A stretch of 52,529 nucleotides of DNA. It comes from CAZEDU01 sp964511185 (GTDB lineage Bacteria; Myxococcota; Myxococcia; Myxococcales; Myxococcaceae). The stretch covers positions 1 through 52,529 of the forward strand of contig CAZEDU010000021.1 of assembly GCA_964511185.1 (NCBI GenBank), written 5' to 3'. Under the pieces are notes generated by a model. That model was not told the origin of the DNA. It saw nothing but the letters and a program-made list of their open reading frames with translations, and did no database searches. This document shows, piece by piece, positions 40,528 to 48,943 of the stretch. How positions within the stretch are numbered: the first letter of the stretch is position 1; the number at the start of each line of letters is the position of its first letter. Position numbers and translations under genes: made by a program.

Positions 40528-41190
40528 CTAGTTGCGCGCGAGCTGCTTGATCAGCACGTGGAGCGCGTCCCGGACCTGCTCCGACTGGATGTCGAACTCC
40601 AGGCCGATGGAGAAGGGGATCTGGTTCTTGGGTCGCTCGCACCGCCGCACGCGCGCGCGCAGGCTGACCGATGGCGCGGGCGGGACGTCGACCTGCACCT
40701 CGACCTCGCTGCCGAGCGCGATCGGCCGGTGCACGGTCATCAGCATGCCGCCCTGGCTGATGTCGCGGACCAGCGCGTTGATGTCCTGGTCGGTCCGGCA
40801 GACGATGTTGAGCATCGCCGCCAGCCGCGGGTGGGCGCGCCGATCTCCGCCCGAGCCACCCCACAAGAGCTGGTGCATCAGCTGATCGAGCCGCCGCTCG
40901 TTCGCGGGCGACAGCGTGCCCCACTGGACGCCGATGCCTTGTAGGCCGCCGCCTTCCTCCTGCGGCGCTTCCACCAGCCGCACCACCTCGCCGGCCAGCT
41001 CCAGCGGCTCGCCTCCGTCCGGCGGGTGCAGCACCACGCCGACCTTCGAGTCGACGTCCACCACGAAGGTGGTGAAAAGGAAGATGCCACCGCGGCTGAT
41101 GTCGCGCGCGAGCAGCGAGATGCTCTGCCCGGCGATCTTGAGGTCGACCTTCACCGGATAGGCCAAGCGAGCGTAGGCGCGGCGTTCCAT
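40528..41190 (-). CDS. Tandem PilZ-domain protein
   Basis: A 220-residue protein made of two PilZ domains. The first opens with RRAYARLAYPVKV (RxxxR) and has RDISRGG (DxSxxG). The second opens with RRAHPRLAAML and has RDISQGG. Both motif sets appear intact, so two cyclic-di-GMP sites are plausible. No other effector domain is present, so it probably acts by protein interaction. The ATG at 41190 follows AAAGG; a GTG two codons upstream is possible. It is divergent from the ECF sigma gene. Confidence 0.88.
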   Translation of the reverse strand: MERRAYARLAYPVKVDLKIAGQSISLLARDISRGGIFLFTTFVVDVDSKVGVVLHPPDGGEPLELAGEVVRLVEAPQEEGGGLQGIGVQWGTLSPANERRLDQLMHQLLWGGSGGDRRAHPRLAAMLNIVCRTDQDINALVRDISQGGMLMTVHRPIALGSEVEVQVDVPPAPSVSLRARVRRCERPKNQIPFSIGLEFDIQSEQVRDALHVLIKQLARN

Positions 41191-41351
41191 AGCCACCTTT
41201 GCGTGGGCAGTGAGTGCTTCAAGACTCTACCGCGACTTTCTCACGTCTTGCCAAAGGGTTGCAGGCGGTAGATCGTGCCGGCCCGCCGCACGTTGAAAGT
41301 GTCAGGACAGGTCGTTCACCCCACACCAGCGGGGACGAGTTGGGACCGGAA

Positions 41352-41966
41352 GTGACGGACGAGCAGCTGATGCTCGCCTTTCAGGCGGGTGACGCGCGTG
41401 CCTTCGAGGCGCTCGTGCGCCGTCACCGCGCGCCGGTGTTCCAGTTCATCCTTCGCTTCACGGGCAACAAGCAGAAGGCCGAGGACCTTCTGCAGGAGAC
41501 CTGGCTGCGCGTGGTGCGGGGCGCGGCCGAATACGAGGCGAAGGCTCGGTTCACCACCTGGGTCTACACGCTGGCGAGGAACCTGTGCGTGGATGGTGCG
41601 CGGAAAGACAGCTACCGCCAGACCGACTCGCTGGACGCCCCGGCGCGCTCGACCGAGAGCGACGGCCCGGCGCTCGGCGAGCTGGTGCCCGACCGCGGCT
41701 CGGCGAGCCCGGAGCGCGGCGCGCACAACGCCGAGCTGCGCCCGCTGTTGCTCCAGGCGCTCGCCGCGCTCCCGCAAGAGCAGCGCGAGGTGTTCATCCT
41801 GCGCGAGTACAACGGCATCCCGTTCAAGGAGATCGCCCAGGTCACGCAGACGCCCGAGAACACCGTGAAGAGCCGCATGCGCTATGCCATCGAGGGGCTT
41901 AAGAGACGTTTGCAGGAGCTGGGGGTCGAAGCCGACCCCATCGAAGATGGAAGGACCGTGGCGTAA
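41352..41966 (+). CDS. ECF-family RNA polymerase sigma factor
   Basis: About 204 residues, a sigma-70 region 2 plus region 4 protein. Region 2 contains FEALVRRHRAPVFQFILRFTGNKQKAEDLLQETWLRV and the melting segment FTTWVYTLARNLCVDGAR. Region 4 contains LPQEQREVFILREYNGIPFKEIAQVTQTPENTVKSRMRYA, a helix-turn-helix for -35 recognition. The GTG at 41352 best fits the start of region 2; upstream in-frame starts at 41214 and between exist. The anti-sigma gene follows after three bases, so they form a regulatory pair. Confidence 0.88.
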   Translation: MTDEQLMLAFQAGDARAFEALVRRHRAPVFQFILRFTGNKQKAEDLLQETWLRVVRGAAEYEAKARFTTWVYTLARNLCVDGARKDSYRQTDSLDAPARSTESDGPALGELVPDRGSASPERGAHNAELRPLLLQALAALPQEQREVFILREYNGIPFKEIAQVTQTPENTVKSRMRYAIEGLKRRLQELGVEADPIEDGRTVA

Positions 41967-41969
41967 GCG

Positions 41970-43115
41970 ATGAACCCGACCGGCCACCAATACGAGGACA
42001 AGCTCCTCGAGTTCGCGTACGGCGAGCTCAGCGCGCGCGACGCCGAGGCGGTCGAGGCGCACGTGAAGGGGTGCGCGCGCTGCAGCGAGGTGCTGGCGAC
42101 CATCGGCGGGGTGCGGCGCACGATGCAAAAGCTGCCCGACGAGGCGGTGCCGGAGACGGGGCTCGAGTCGCTCCTGGCCTACGCGGAGCAGTCGGCGCGG
42201 CGAAGCGCGGCGGGCGCGCCGGCGCGCGACGCGTGGTGGCGCCGGTGGATCACCCCGCTCGCGGCGGTGACGGCTTTGGGGTTGGTCGGCGTGGTGGCGT
42301 TCCGCGTCACCCAGCAGGCGCAAGACGAGGCGCCCAGCGAGGGCGTGCCCGCGCCGCAAGCGGCGGCCTTCGAGAAGGAGAAGGATCTTCAGCCGGCCGC
42401 GGAGCGCGCGCAGCCAGAGCCCGCTCCCGCGGCCGCATTCGGCCAGGCCGCGCCTTCCTCCGGCGCGCTCGCCAAGCAGGACGCCCTCGAGCGAAAGACG
42501 ATGAAGGTGACGCCGACCGTTCGCCGCTCCGATCCGGCCGACGGCTGGCCGGGCAGCAACGCCGGCAAGGGCATCGCCTCCGCCGGCGCGTCGTACGACG
42601 ACGAGGCGCGCGCGCCCCCGGCGCCGGCCGCCACGGCCGCCCCGAAGCAAGAGGCGTTGGGAGGCTTGGACATGGCCGAGCGCGAGAGCATGAAGGTGTC
42701 GGTCGGCACGCGCGGCGGCACAGGCGGCGCCAAGAAGAAGACCGCGGAAGAAGAGCCCCAGAGGGCCGAAGCGAAGGCCGCCCCGCCGAGTGAGCTGCCG
42801 CCGCTCGCGGCGCGGGCGCGTGACGCGCAGGCGGCCGGCGATGCGCCAAGCGAGCTCTCGTGGTGGACGCGCGTGCTGGCGTCGAACCCCACCCCGAGCG
42901 AGAAGTACGAAGCGCTCGATCGGCTCTGCGCCTTGAACGAGTCCTTGGGGCGGGTCGCCGAGGCGCAGCGCTACTGCGGCCAGCTGCTGGCCGAGTTCCC
43001 CCAGAGCCTCGCCGCGCGCAAGCGCCGCGAAGCGCAGGAGGCGGGCCGCGCCAAGTCGTCCGCTCCCGCCAAAGCGGCGCCGGCTTCCCCGACCAGCGCT
43101 CCGCCGTCCAACTGA
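41970..43115 (+). CDS. Zinc-type anti-sigma factor with long periplasmic region
   Basis: A 381-residue membrane anti-sigma factor. The zinc anti-sigma (ZAS) motif is at His31-x3-Cys35-x2-Cys38 (AHVKGCARC). One membrane helix lies at about 94-111 (ITPLAAVTALGLVGVVAF). The long Ala/Pro-rich periplasmic region ends in a TPR-like helical pair (SELSWWTRVLASNP to YCGQLLAEFPQSLAARKR). It should hold the ECF factor inactive until an envelope signal arrives. It is longer than typical ZAS proteins. The signal is unknown. Confidence 0.85.
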   Translation: MNPTGHQYEDKLLEFAYGELSARDAEAVEAHVKGCARCSEVLATIGGVRRTMQKLPDEAVPETGLESLLAYAEQSARRSAAGAPARDAWWRRWITPLAAVTALGLVGVVAFRVTQQAQDEAPSEGVPAPQAAAFEKEKDLQPAAERAQPEPAPAAAFGQAAPSSGALAKQDALERKTMKVTPTVRRSDPADGWPGSNAGKGIASAGASYDDEARAPPAPAATAAPKQEALGGLDMAERESMKVSVGTRGGTGGAKKKTAEEEPQRAEAKAAPPSELPPLAARARDAQAAGDAPSELSWWTRVLASNPTPSEKYEALDRLCALNESLGRVAEAQRYCGQLLAEFPQSLAARKRREAQEAGRAKSSAPAKAAPASPTSAPPSN

Positions 43116-43213
43116 GGGGACCTTCCGGCGAGAACGAAAGCACTGGGATTTCCGGCCAGTAGCGCGACTGCGACGGCCGGTGCGGCCCATGCATCGGCGG
43201 GCGGCCATCTCTC

Positions 43214-43219
43214 GATAAT
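43214..43219 (+). promoter_or_regulatory. -10 box at head of the Tad locus
   Basis: GATAAT is six bases before the ATG of the first TadE-type gene, so the Tad transcript would be leaderless. No convincing -35 is seen. Confidence 0.35.
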
Positions 43220-43225
43220 TCGGAC

Positions 43226-44185
43226 ATGGAACGGGTGCGCCGACAGCATTCGCAGAGTGGCCAGGCGGCCGTCGAGGCCGCGCTGGTCATGCCGCTGATG
43301 GTGTTCCTCGCGCTCGGGGTCATTCAGCTGACCTTGCTGCAGCAGGCGCGGCTGTTCACCGAGTACGCGGCGTTTCAGGCGGCGCGCGCCGGCATCGTGT
43401 GGAACGGGAGCAACGAGCGCATGCGCGCCGCGGTGATGTTCGCGCTCGCGCCGACCTTCACCCGCACCGACAGCATGGACGCGCTCGATCGGGCGCTGGT
43501 CGCGTTCCGCGAGCGCGACGCGCACATGGCGGCGCTGCCGTGGCCGTCGCCGGGGCCGCAGAAGCTCAACGGCGTGCCCCTGCGCGGCGTGGTGCGCGTC
43601 GACACGGTGAACCCCGCCAACTACGCCGAGCTGGGCAACGTGTGGAAGGTGCGCGGCGGCGCGCAGTGGGAAGAGCTCGACTTCGACGGCGTGAGCGGTT
43701 TCCCGGAAGACCCGCGGCTGCAGTGGCGCGCGGGCAAGTTCGATCAGGTCGCCATGTTCGACGCCGACGAGGACCTGTACCGCCGCGCCACCGTGCTCTC
43801 GATCCGCGTGCGCTACTGGTACGAGATGAAAGTGCCGTTCGCGAATTGGATCGTCTTCCTCTCCTGGTTCGCGACCAACGCCGACGTCGCGCTGCGCGGC
43901 GCCATCGACCGGCCCACGCTCGCCGACGAGAACATGCTCAACCGCGCCGCCGACGTCGACGCGCTCGAGTCGATGGCGAAGGGAATCGACAACGACAAGG
44001 GGCTGCCCACGGCGACGGGCGGCGAGATGCAAACCCTGTGGCGGCTCTCGACGGGCGCGCTGAGCCTGAACGGTGGGAACGAGCGGCGCTTCTTCGTCCC
44101 TTTGAGCGCGACGTACTCGATGCGCATGCAGTCGAGCTTCCACCGCAAGTGGATTCTCCACGAACGGCCGGGCTGGCAGCCATGA
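43226..44185 (+). CDS. TadE-type minor pilin
   Basis: A 319-residue TadE-family protein. It begins with a basic stretch, then SGQAAVEAALVMPLMVFLALGVIQL, which combines a prepilin-like Gly-Gln cleavage site with Glu at +5 and the membrane helix; QQARLFTEYAAFQAARAG follows. A large periplasmic domain (60-319) is longer than usual TadE (about 200). It is likely processed by a TadV-like peptidase (not in the window). It ends ATGA-overlapped with the TadG-like gene. Confidence 0.85.
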   Translation: MERVRRQHSQSGQAAVEAALVMPLMVFLALGVIQLTLLQQARLFTEYAAFQAARAGIVWNGSNERMRAAVMFALAPTFTRTDSMDALDRALVAFRERDAHMAALPWPSPGPQKLNGVPLRGVVRVDTVNPANYAELGNVWKVRGGAQWEELDFDGVSGFPEDPRLQWRAGKFDQVAMFDADEDLYRRATVLSIRVRYWYEMKVPFANWIVFLSWFATNADVALRGAIDRPTLADENMLNRAADVDALESMAKGIDNDKGLPTATGGEMQTLWRLSTGALSLNGGNERRFFVPLSATYSMRMQSSFHRKWILHERPGWQP

Positions 44186-46146
44186 TGTTGGGACGGGCAT
44201 TGCGCGCGCGCGGACGCGCCGAGCGTGGCCAGGCGCTGGTCTTGGGCGCCGTGCTCGGGCTCGTCATCGTCATCGCGGTGCTGACCACGGTGAACGTGGG
44301 CCACGCGGTGCACGAGCGCGTCCGGCTGCAGAACACCGCCGACGCCGCGGCGTACTCGATGGCCGCGGTCGAGGCGCGCGCGTTCAACCTCTACTCATTC
44401 GCCAACCGCGCGCAGGTCTCGCACTACGTCTCGGCGATGGTGTGGCAGTCGACCGCGTCGTTCATCTACTTCCTCGAGGCGTTCACGGTCGACCTGGTCG
44501 CGATGGTGAGGACGCTGAACCTGTGCCGCGGCCCGCTCGGGCCGGCCTGTCGGCTGGTGCCGGGGCTCACGCAGGTGCAGTCGGCGATGGCGCTCATCGA
44601 GCGCGTCGCGCGCGCGGCCGCGCTGGGCGTGCAGGCGCTGTTGGACACGTTCGACGTCGACGAGCTCGTGGGGAGGCGGTTGATTCCGGCGCACGCCTTG
44701 CTCAACGGCGTGCTCGCCGCGTCGTCCGCGGCGGTGATGCGCGCGGCGGGAAGAGAGGTGCGCGCGCTCACGCCCGAGGTGATCCGCGCGAACGACCCGA
44801 ACTTGGACCTGGCGCGCGCGCAGGCCGCGACCGGCGCGCTGGCGGAGTGCTTCTTCGATCGCGCGCACATGGTGGAGGCGAACGGGAACCTGAGCCAGAC
44901 CGTCGACGCGTTCGCCGCGCTCGACCCGACGGCGACCTCCGACGCCGACAAGCGCTCCAAGGCCAAGCGCGTGATGGGCGCCATCTCCAACGCGACGCGG
45001 TTCGCTTGCGACGCGACCCGCGCGCGCTGCGACGCGCCGGACTTCGTGACCAACCGGGACGAGGCGCAGCTCTTGCGGCCGCTGCGCTTGCAGGCGCTCG
45101 CCCGGCTCGTGGGCGACTTCAAGTACGGCCAGACCCGGCTGCTCTCGCACGACCGCAACGAGCCGCCGGCGAAGGAGAACCGGATTCGGCAATGGAACAG
45201 CACGCCGTCCGCGCCGATGGGGATGCTCGACCAGGGCGACTACCTGGGCGCGGACGACCTGTACCGGCTCACGCTCGGGCCGCTGTCGTTCGTGCGCCCG
45301 GGGGCCGACCCGAAGTCGAAGGGCGGGTGGGGCGCGGGGATGGTCGGCGTCGACCGCAGGGACGAACGGCAGCGGCAAGCGCGGCTGCCCTTCCACCGCG
45401 CCTTCGAGACCAGCATCTGGGCGCTCAACCCCCACCAAGGCACGCCCGGCGGAGTCCACTACCGGCTCGCGCGCGGCCAGGATCCGCGCTGGCCGCGGCC
45501 CAACGCGCCGACCGCGGCCGACCGGCGGCTGGGGCTCAACCGGGAAATGGTGACGCCGGCCTGGGCGTCCGGAGGCGCCATCGTCCCGGGCCTGAAGGTG
45601 CCGGTGTTCGTCGCCAACGTCGTCCCCGTCGAGGACGGCAACCACACGTGGCAAGGCATCATGCCGTTCACCCACTTCGAGCCGGGCGAGTACGCCAGCG
45701 TCTGCGGCGACGGTGGCGGCGCGGCGATGGCGAGCGCGAGCCAGGCGGCGGTGCGCCAGCACGAGTTCAATCAGCCGTCGACCTGGGTGCGGCTCAACAA
45801 GACGGCGGCGCAGATGAAGAACCCGCTCGCCGACCCTTCGGGCGCGGGCAGCAACCGGCCGGCCGCGCTGCACGTGACGAGCCCGCTCGGCGGCGCCGAG
45901 CTCGAGCTGGACAACGTGCGCGCCAAGCCGCTGGGGGACGAAGGGCTCACCGCGCTCGCGCGCGGACAGACGTACTACCACCGGCCCGGCAACTGGGCCG
46001 AGCAGCCCAACTTCTTCAACCCTTATTGGAAGCCGCGGCTCGCGCCGGTGCTCCAGGCCGCGGAGGGCCAGCCGCTCGTCGACGACCTGCTTCAGCAGCT
46101 GCCCCCGTCGATGCAGGCGCGGCCGCAGCGCGTGGTGACCCACTGA
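44182..46146 (+). CDS. TadG-like Flp pilus-assembly protein
   Basis: A 654-residue protein with the Tad N-terminal signature: ERGQALVLGAVLGLVIVIAVLTTV (membrane helix) followed by LQNTADAAAYSMA, as in the Flp pilus-assembly TadE/G-like family. The remaining 590 residues are periplasmic, with helical segments (50-240) and a Pro/Gly/Asn-rich second half. Typical TadG proteins have a von Willebrand domain with a MIDAS motif; I do not see a DxSxS here, so this is a variant. It is translationally coupled with both neighbours. Confidence 0.8.
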   Translation: MMLGRALRARGRAERGQALVLGAVLGLVIVIAVLTTVNVGHAVHERVRLQNTADAAAYSMAAVEARAFNLYSFANRAQVSHYVSAMVWQSTASFIYFLEAFTVDLVAMVRTLNLCRGPLGPACRLVPGLTQVQSAMALIERVARAAALGVQALLDTFDVDELVGRRLIPAHALLNGVLAASSAAVMRAAGREVRALTPEVIRANDPNLDLARAQAATGALAECFFDRAHMVEANGNLSQTVDAFAALDPTATSDADKRSKAKRVMGAISNATRFACDATRARCDAPDFVTNRDEAQLLRPLRLQALARLVGDFKYGQTRLLSHDRNEPPAKENRIRQWNSTPSAPMGMLDQGDYLGADDLYRLTLGPLSFVRPGADPKSKGGWGAGMVGVDRRDERQRQARLPFHRAFETSIWALNPHQGTPGGVHYRLARGQDPRWPRPNAPTAADRRLGLNREMVTPAWASGGAIVPGLKVPVFVANVVPVEDGNHTWQGIMPFTHFEPGEYASVCGDGGGAAMASASQAAVRQHEFNQPSTWVRLNKTAAQMKNPLADPSGAGSNRPAALHVTSPLGGAELELDNVRAKPLGDEGLTALARGQTYYHRPGNWAEQPNFFNPYWKPRLAPVLQAAEGQPLVDDLLQQLPPSMQARPQRVVTH

Positions 46147-46150
46147 CGCC

Positions 46151-47341
46151 ATGGCGCGCGCGCGACGACAGAGCGCCCCTCGCGGCGCGGCGATGGTCGA
46201 GCTGGCCTTGCTCGTGCCGCTGTTCGTCATCGTGCTGCTCTTCGGCGGCTACCTGACCGACTTGGCGCTGGCGCGGCTCAAGCTGCAGGAGGCCGCGCGC
46301 TTCTCCGCGTGGGAGATGACGAGCCACACGCTGACCGACTTCGGCGGCACCGACTCGAGCCGGCACGGGCTCGCCTTCGACTTCGCGCGCAACGACACGC
46401 GGCTGCGCGCCAAGCAGCGGTACGCGGGGCTCGATTCGATCTCCAGCCGCCGCGCGGTCGGCCCGTTCACCGAGCCGCTCGCGTTCGACGTGGCGATCTC
46501 GGACGGCCAAGGTCCGGCCTTCGCGGAGCCCATCGACGCGCCGCCGTCCACGCTCGCGCCGGGCTTCCAGCTCGGCATCATGGCGGCCGCGTCGGCGGGC
46601 ACCGCGGCGGTGCTCGAGGCGTGGGGCTTTTCCTCCCGCGGGCAGGTGGAGGCCGAGGTCTCGGTCGACCTGCACAACCTACTCCTGCCCCGGCGGTTCC
46701 TCGACGGGCCCGGCGGCCTGTTTCAAACCGACGGGTGGGGCGGCAGCCAGCTCGCGCGCGTGCGCTTGACGAACCGCTTCGTGCTGCTCGCGAGCGCGTG
46801 GGACTTGACCGACGGCTCCGACGCGGTCCTCGACCACCGCCAGCGCCTCGCGGGCGCGCGCCGCTACGGCGACGAGCACGGCCTGCACCGCCAGGTGGAC
46901 CGCATGACGTTCCTGGGCATGGGCCGCGACACCGACAGCCTGCCTTGGTGGCGCGCGCTTCGGCGGCTCCCGGTCGTCGCCAGCCTGCCCGATCCTTTCG
47001 GCACCTTCGTCGTCTCCCACAACTACGGCCTCACCCAGGCGCGCGCGAACCGGCGCTGTCCCGCGGGAGCGCCGGGCCACCCCGAGCCGGACGGGTTGAG
47101 CGTCTTCGAGGACGGCCGCACCATCGATCACGACCGGCCCGTCTGCTTCGACACCGCGCCCTTTCGCGACGACCACCAGTACGACGCGTCGCTCTACATT
47201 CAGATGTTCCGCGCGCGCGGCAGCTACTTCATGGGCTGCCAGAACGCGATGGCGGACGACCCGACCGAGCCGTCGGTCTCGGCGCTGCTCGCCGGCGACT
47301 TCAACCAGCAGCGGATCGCCTGCGAGGGAGGCGCGCCGTGA
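46151..47341 (+). CDS. TadE-like protein, second copy
   Basis: A 396-residue protein with a TadE-type start: PRGAAMVELALLVPLFVIVLLFGGYLTDLA, then LKLQEAARFSAWEM. Glu17 of AMVELAL stands at the pilin-like +5 position. The periplasmic part is larger than in usual TadE and contains a Cys-rich end (RRCPAGAPGH, PVCFDTAPF, MGCQNAM, IACEGGAP), which may be disulphide-linked. It is a second, distinct member of the pseudopilin set. GTGA overlap with the next gene. Confidence 0.8.
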   Translation: MARARRQSAPRGAAMVELALLVPLFVIVLLFGGYLTDLALARLKLQEAARFSAWEMTSHTLTDFGGTDSSRHGLAFDFARNDTRLRAKQRYAGLDSISSRRAVGPFTEPLAFDVAISDGQGPAFAEPIDAPPSTLAPGFQLGIMAAASAGTAAVLEAWGFSSRGQVEAEVSVDLHNLLLPRRFLDGPGGLFQTDGWGGSQLARVRLTNRFVLLASAWDLTDGSDAVLDHRQRLAGARRYGDEHGLHRQVDRMTFLGMGRDTDSLPWWRALRRLPVVASLPDPFGTFVVSHNYGLTQARANRRCPAGAPGHPEPDGLSVFEDGRTIDHDRPVCFDTAPFRDDHQYDASLYIQMFRARGSYFMGCQNAMADDPTEPSVSALLAGDFNQQRIACEGGAP

Positions 47342-48003
47342 GACATACAAGGCCGCTGCTCGTCTGTCTCGCCGCGCTCGTCGCCTGCACCCTCGGCACC
47401 CGCGCGCGCGCGGAGCAGCCGGTGCCCACCTACCCGGGCGCGGTGCACACGCGCATCGGCGGCGACCTGCGCATCGGCGGCGAGCTCTACCGCATCGCGT
47501 ACTTCCAGACGGACGACGCGCTCGAGATCGTCGCGCGGTTCTTCCACCAGCAGCTCGAGCGCGAAGGCTACCCGGTCACGGTGCACGGCGATGGCCGCGC
47601 GCACGTCGTCATCACCGCGTTCGACACGCGCGCGGGGCTCGCCCGCTCGGTGTTCTTACGGGTGCACGGCAAGAAGACGCTCGGCTTCACCAGCCTGAAG
47701 GACTTGTGGTCGAGTGCGCCGGAAGAAGAGCCCACCGCGCTCGACGGCGCGCTGTTCGTGCAGCGCATCGGCGACGCGCAATCGACGCAGCGAACGGCGC
47801 TGTTCGAAGGAGACATTCCCACCGTGCGTGCACGCTTGCTGGCGCAGCTTCGCGGCGAGGGCTTTCAACCCGTGCGCGAGCGGACGGACGAGAAGGGCGG
47901 GGTGCTCCTCGAGCTCCAGAGCCGGACCGCCCGCATGACGCTCGTCCTGGTCGCTCCCGAGCCGGGGCTCACCGCGGTCACCCAGACGCGAGCGGCGCGG
48001 TGA
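47338..48003 (+). CDS. Exported hypothetical protein of the Tad block
   Basis: A 221-residue protein with a signal peptide (LLVCLAALVACTLGTRARA). The mature part begins EQPVPTYPGAV, and FQTDDALEIVARFFHQQLEREGYPVTVHGDG looks like an alpha/beta unit that recurs later (TALFEGDIPTVRARLLAQLRGEGFQPV). These two similar halves suggest a duplicated small domain. No family recognised. It lies in the coupled Tad gene chain, so it is likely a pilus-associated periplasmic protein. Confidence 0.65.
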   Translation: MRHTRPLLVCLAALVACTLGTRARAEQPVPTYPGAVHTRIGGDLRIGGELYRIAYFQTDDALEIVARFFHQQLEREGYPVTVHGDGRAHVVITAFDTRAGLARSVFLRVHGKKTLGFTSLKDLWSSAPEEEPTALDGALFVQRIGDAQSTQRTALFEGDIPTVRARLLAQLRGEGFQPVRERTDEKGGVLLELQSRTARMTLVLVAPEPGLTAVTQTRAAR

Positions 48004-48695
48004 TCGGGCTCGCGCTCTGTCTGATGCTCGGCGCCACGCCGGCGGTGCCGGGCGAGCTGAGCGCGTTTCATCGCGTGGTCGGCACGCACCTGAGCCGCGG
48101 CGCCGTCCCCGCCCAGGTCGGCCACTGGGCGACCTTTCGCATGGGCGGCGCGGGGCGCACCCAGTACCTGCGCATCGCGGTGGTGGGGGAGGAGAAGGAC
48201 GCGCGCGGCCGCGACGCGTTCTGGGTCGAGCTGGACGTCGGCACCCACCCGTCGCTCAAGGCGCCGCTCCTTCAGACCAAGCTCTTGATGGCGAAGAAGC
48301 TGTTCTGGTCGCCGGACGGCGTGACGCGGGTGTACCTGGCGGTGGGGCACGAGCGGCCCAAAGAGGTCCGCGTCGACCAGGTCTTTCCACCCGAGCCCCC
48401 GCAGGCCCGGGCCGAAGGGCCGGTCGCGACGACGAGCCGGGAAGGTCGGGCGCAGAAGGTGATGACCGCCGCCGGCTCGCTGGACGCGGTCCCGGTGGAG
48501 CTCCTGGTTCGAAATGAAGTGATTCAGCGGGTTTGGGTGAGCCGAGAGGTGCCGCTGTTCCACATCGCCAAGCTGGAGCTCCCGCCCATCGACCACGCCT
48601 TCGAGGTCCACGCCTATGGCACCGACGCCCGGCCCCAGATGCGCGTCCCGTTGACCGATGGCTCCCGGCCGGAATTGGGGCAAGATCAGCCGTGA
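48000..48695 (+). CDS. Exported hypothetical protein of the Tad block
   Basis: A 231-residue protein with a short signal peptide (IGLALCLMLGATPAVPG). The mature part is beta-rich: VGHWATFRMGGAGRTQYLRIAVVGEE, AFWVELDVGTHP, VYLAVGHERPKEVRV, and a later EVPLFHIAKLELP. It starts with GTG overlapping the previous stop. No family recognised; its position in the operon suggests a periplasmic pilus-associated factor. Confidence 0.65.
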   Translation: MIGLALCLMLGATPAVPGELSAFHRVVGTHLSRGAVPAQVGHWATFRMGGAGRTQYLRIAVVGEEKDARGRDAFWVELDVGTHPSLKAPLLQTKLLMAKKLFWSPDGVTRVYLAVGHERPKEVRVDQVFPPEPPQARAEGPVATTSREGRAQKVMTAAGSLDAVPVELLVRNEVIQRVWVSREVPLFHIAKLELPPIDHAFEVHAYGTDARPQMRVPLTDGSRPELGQDQP

Positions 48696-48943
48696 TGAAC
48701 CGACAGGTGCGACAACCCGGCCGAAGCTTCTGGAGGCGCGCCCGCCGCGGCCAGGCCATGGTCGAGTACTCCATCCTCAACGGCATGGTGGCCTTCATCC
48801 TCTTGTTGGGCCTGACCTCGCCGGTGATTCCCGCGGGGGCCAGCGAGTACGGCGGCAACCGCAACCTGATTCAGCTCTTCCTCGAGGCGTACCAGGCCTA
48901 TTACGACTCGTACTACTTCGTGCTGAACCTGCCCTTCCCGTGA
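48695..48943 (+). CDS. 82-residue Flp-pilin-like protein
   Basis: A small protein with a basic leader (RRARRG), a G/Q junction and QAMVEYSILNGMVAFILLLGL, with Glu at +5 and a Tyr after it, like type IVb Flp pilins (GxxxxEY). A hydrophobic stretch follows and the mature part ends Tyr-rich: QAYYDSYYFVLNLP. This is the best candidate for the pilus subunit in the window, though the 'SILNGMV' helix differs from standard Flp. Coupled to the upstream and downstream genes by ATGA/GTGA. Confidence 0.7.
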   Translation: MNRQVRQPGRSFWRRARRGQAMVEYSILNGMVAFILLLGLTSPVIPAGASEYGGNRNLIQLFLEAYQAYYDSYYFVLNLPFP

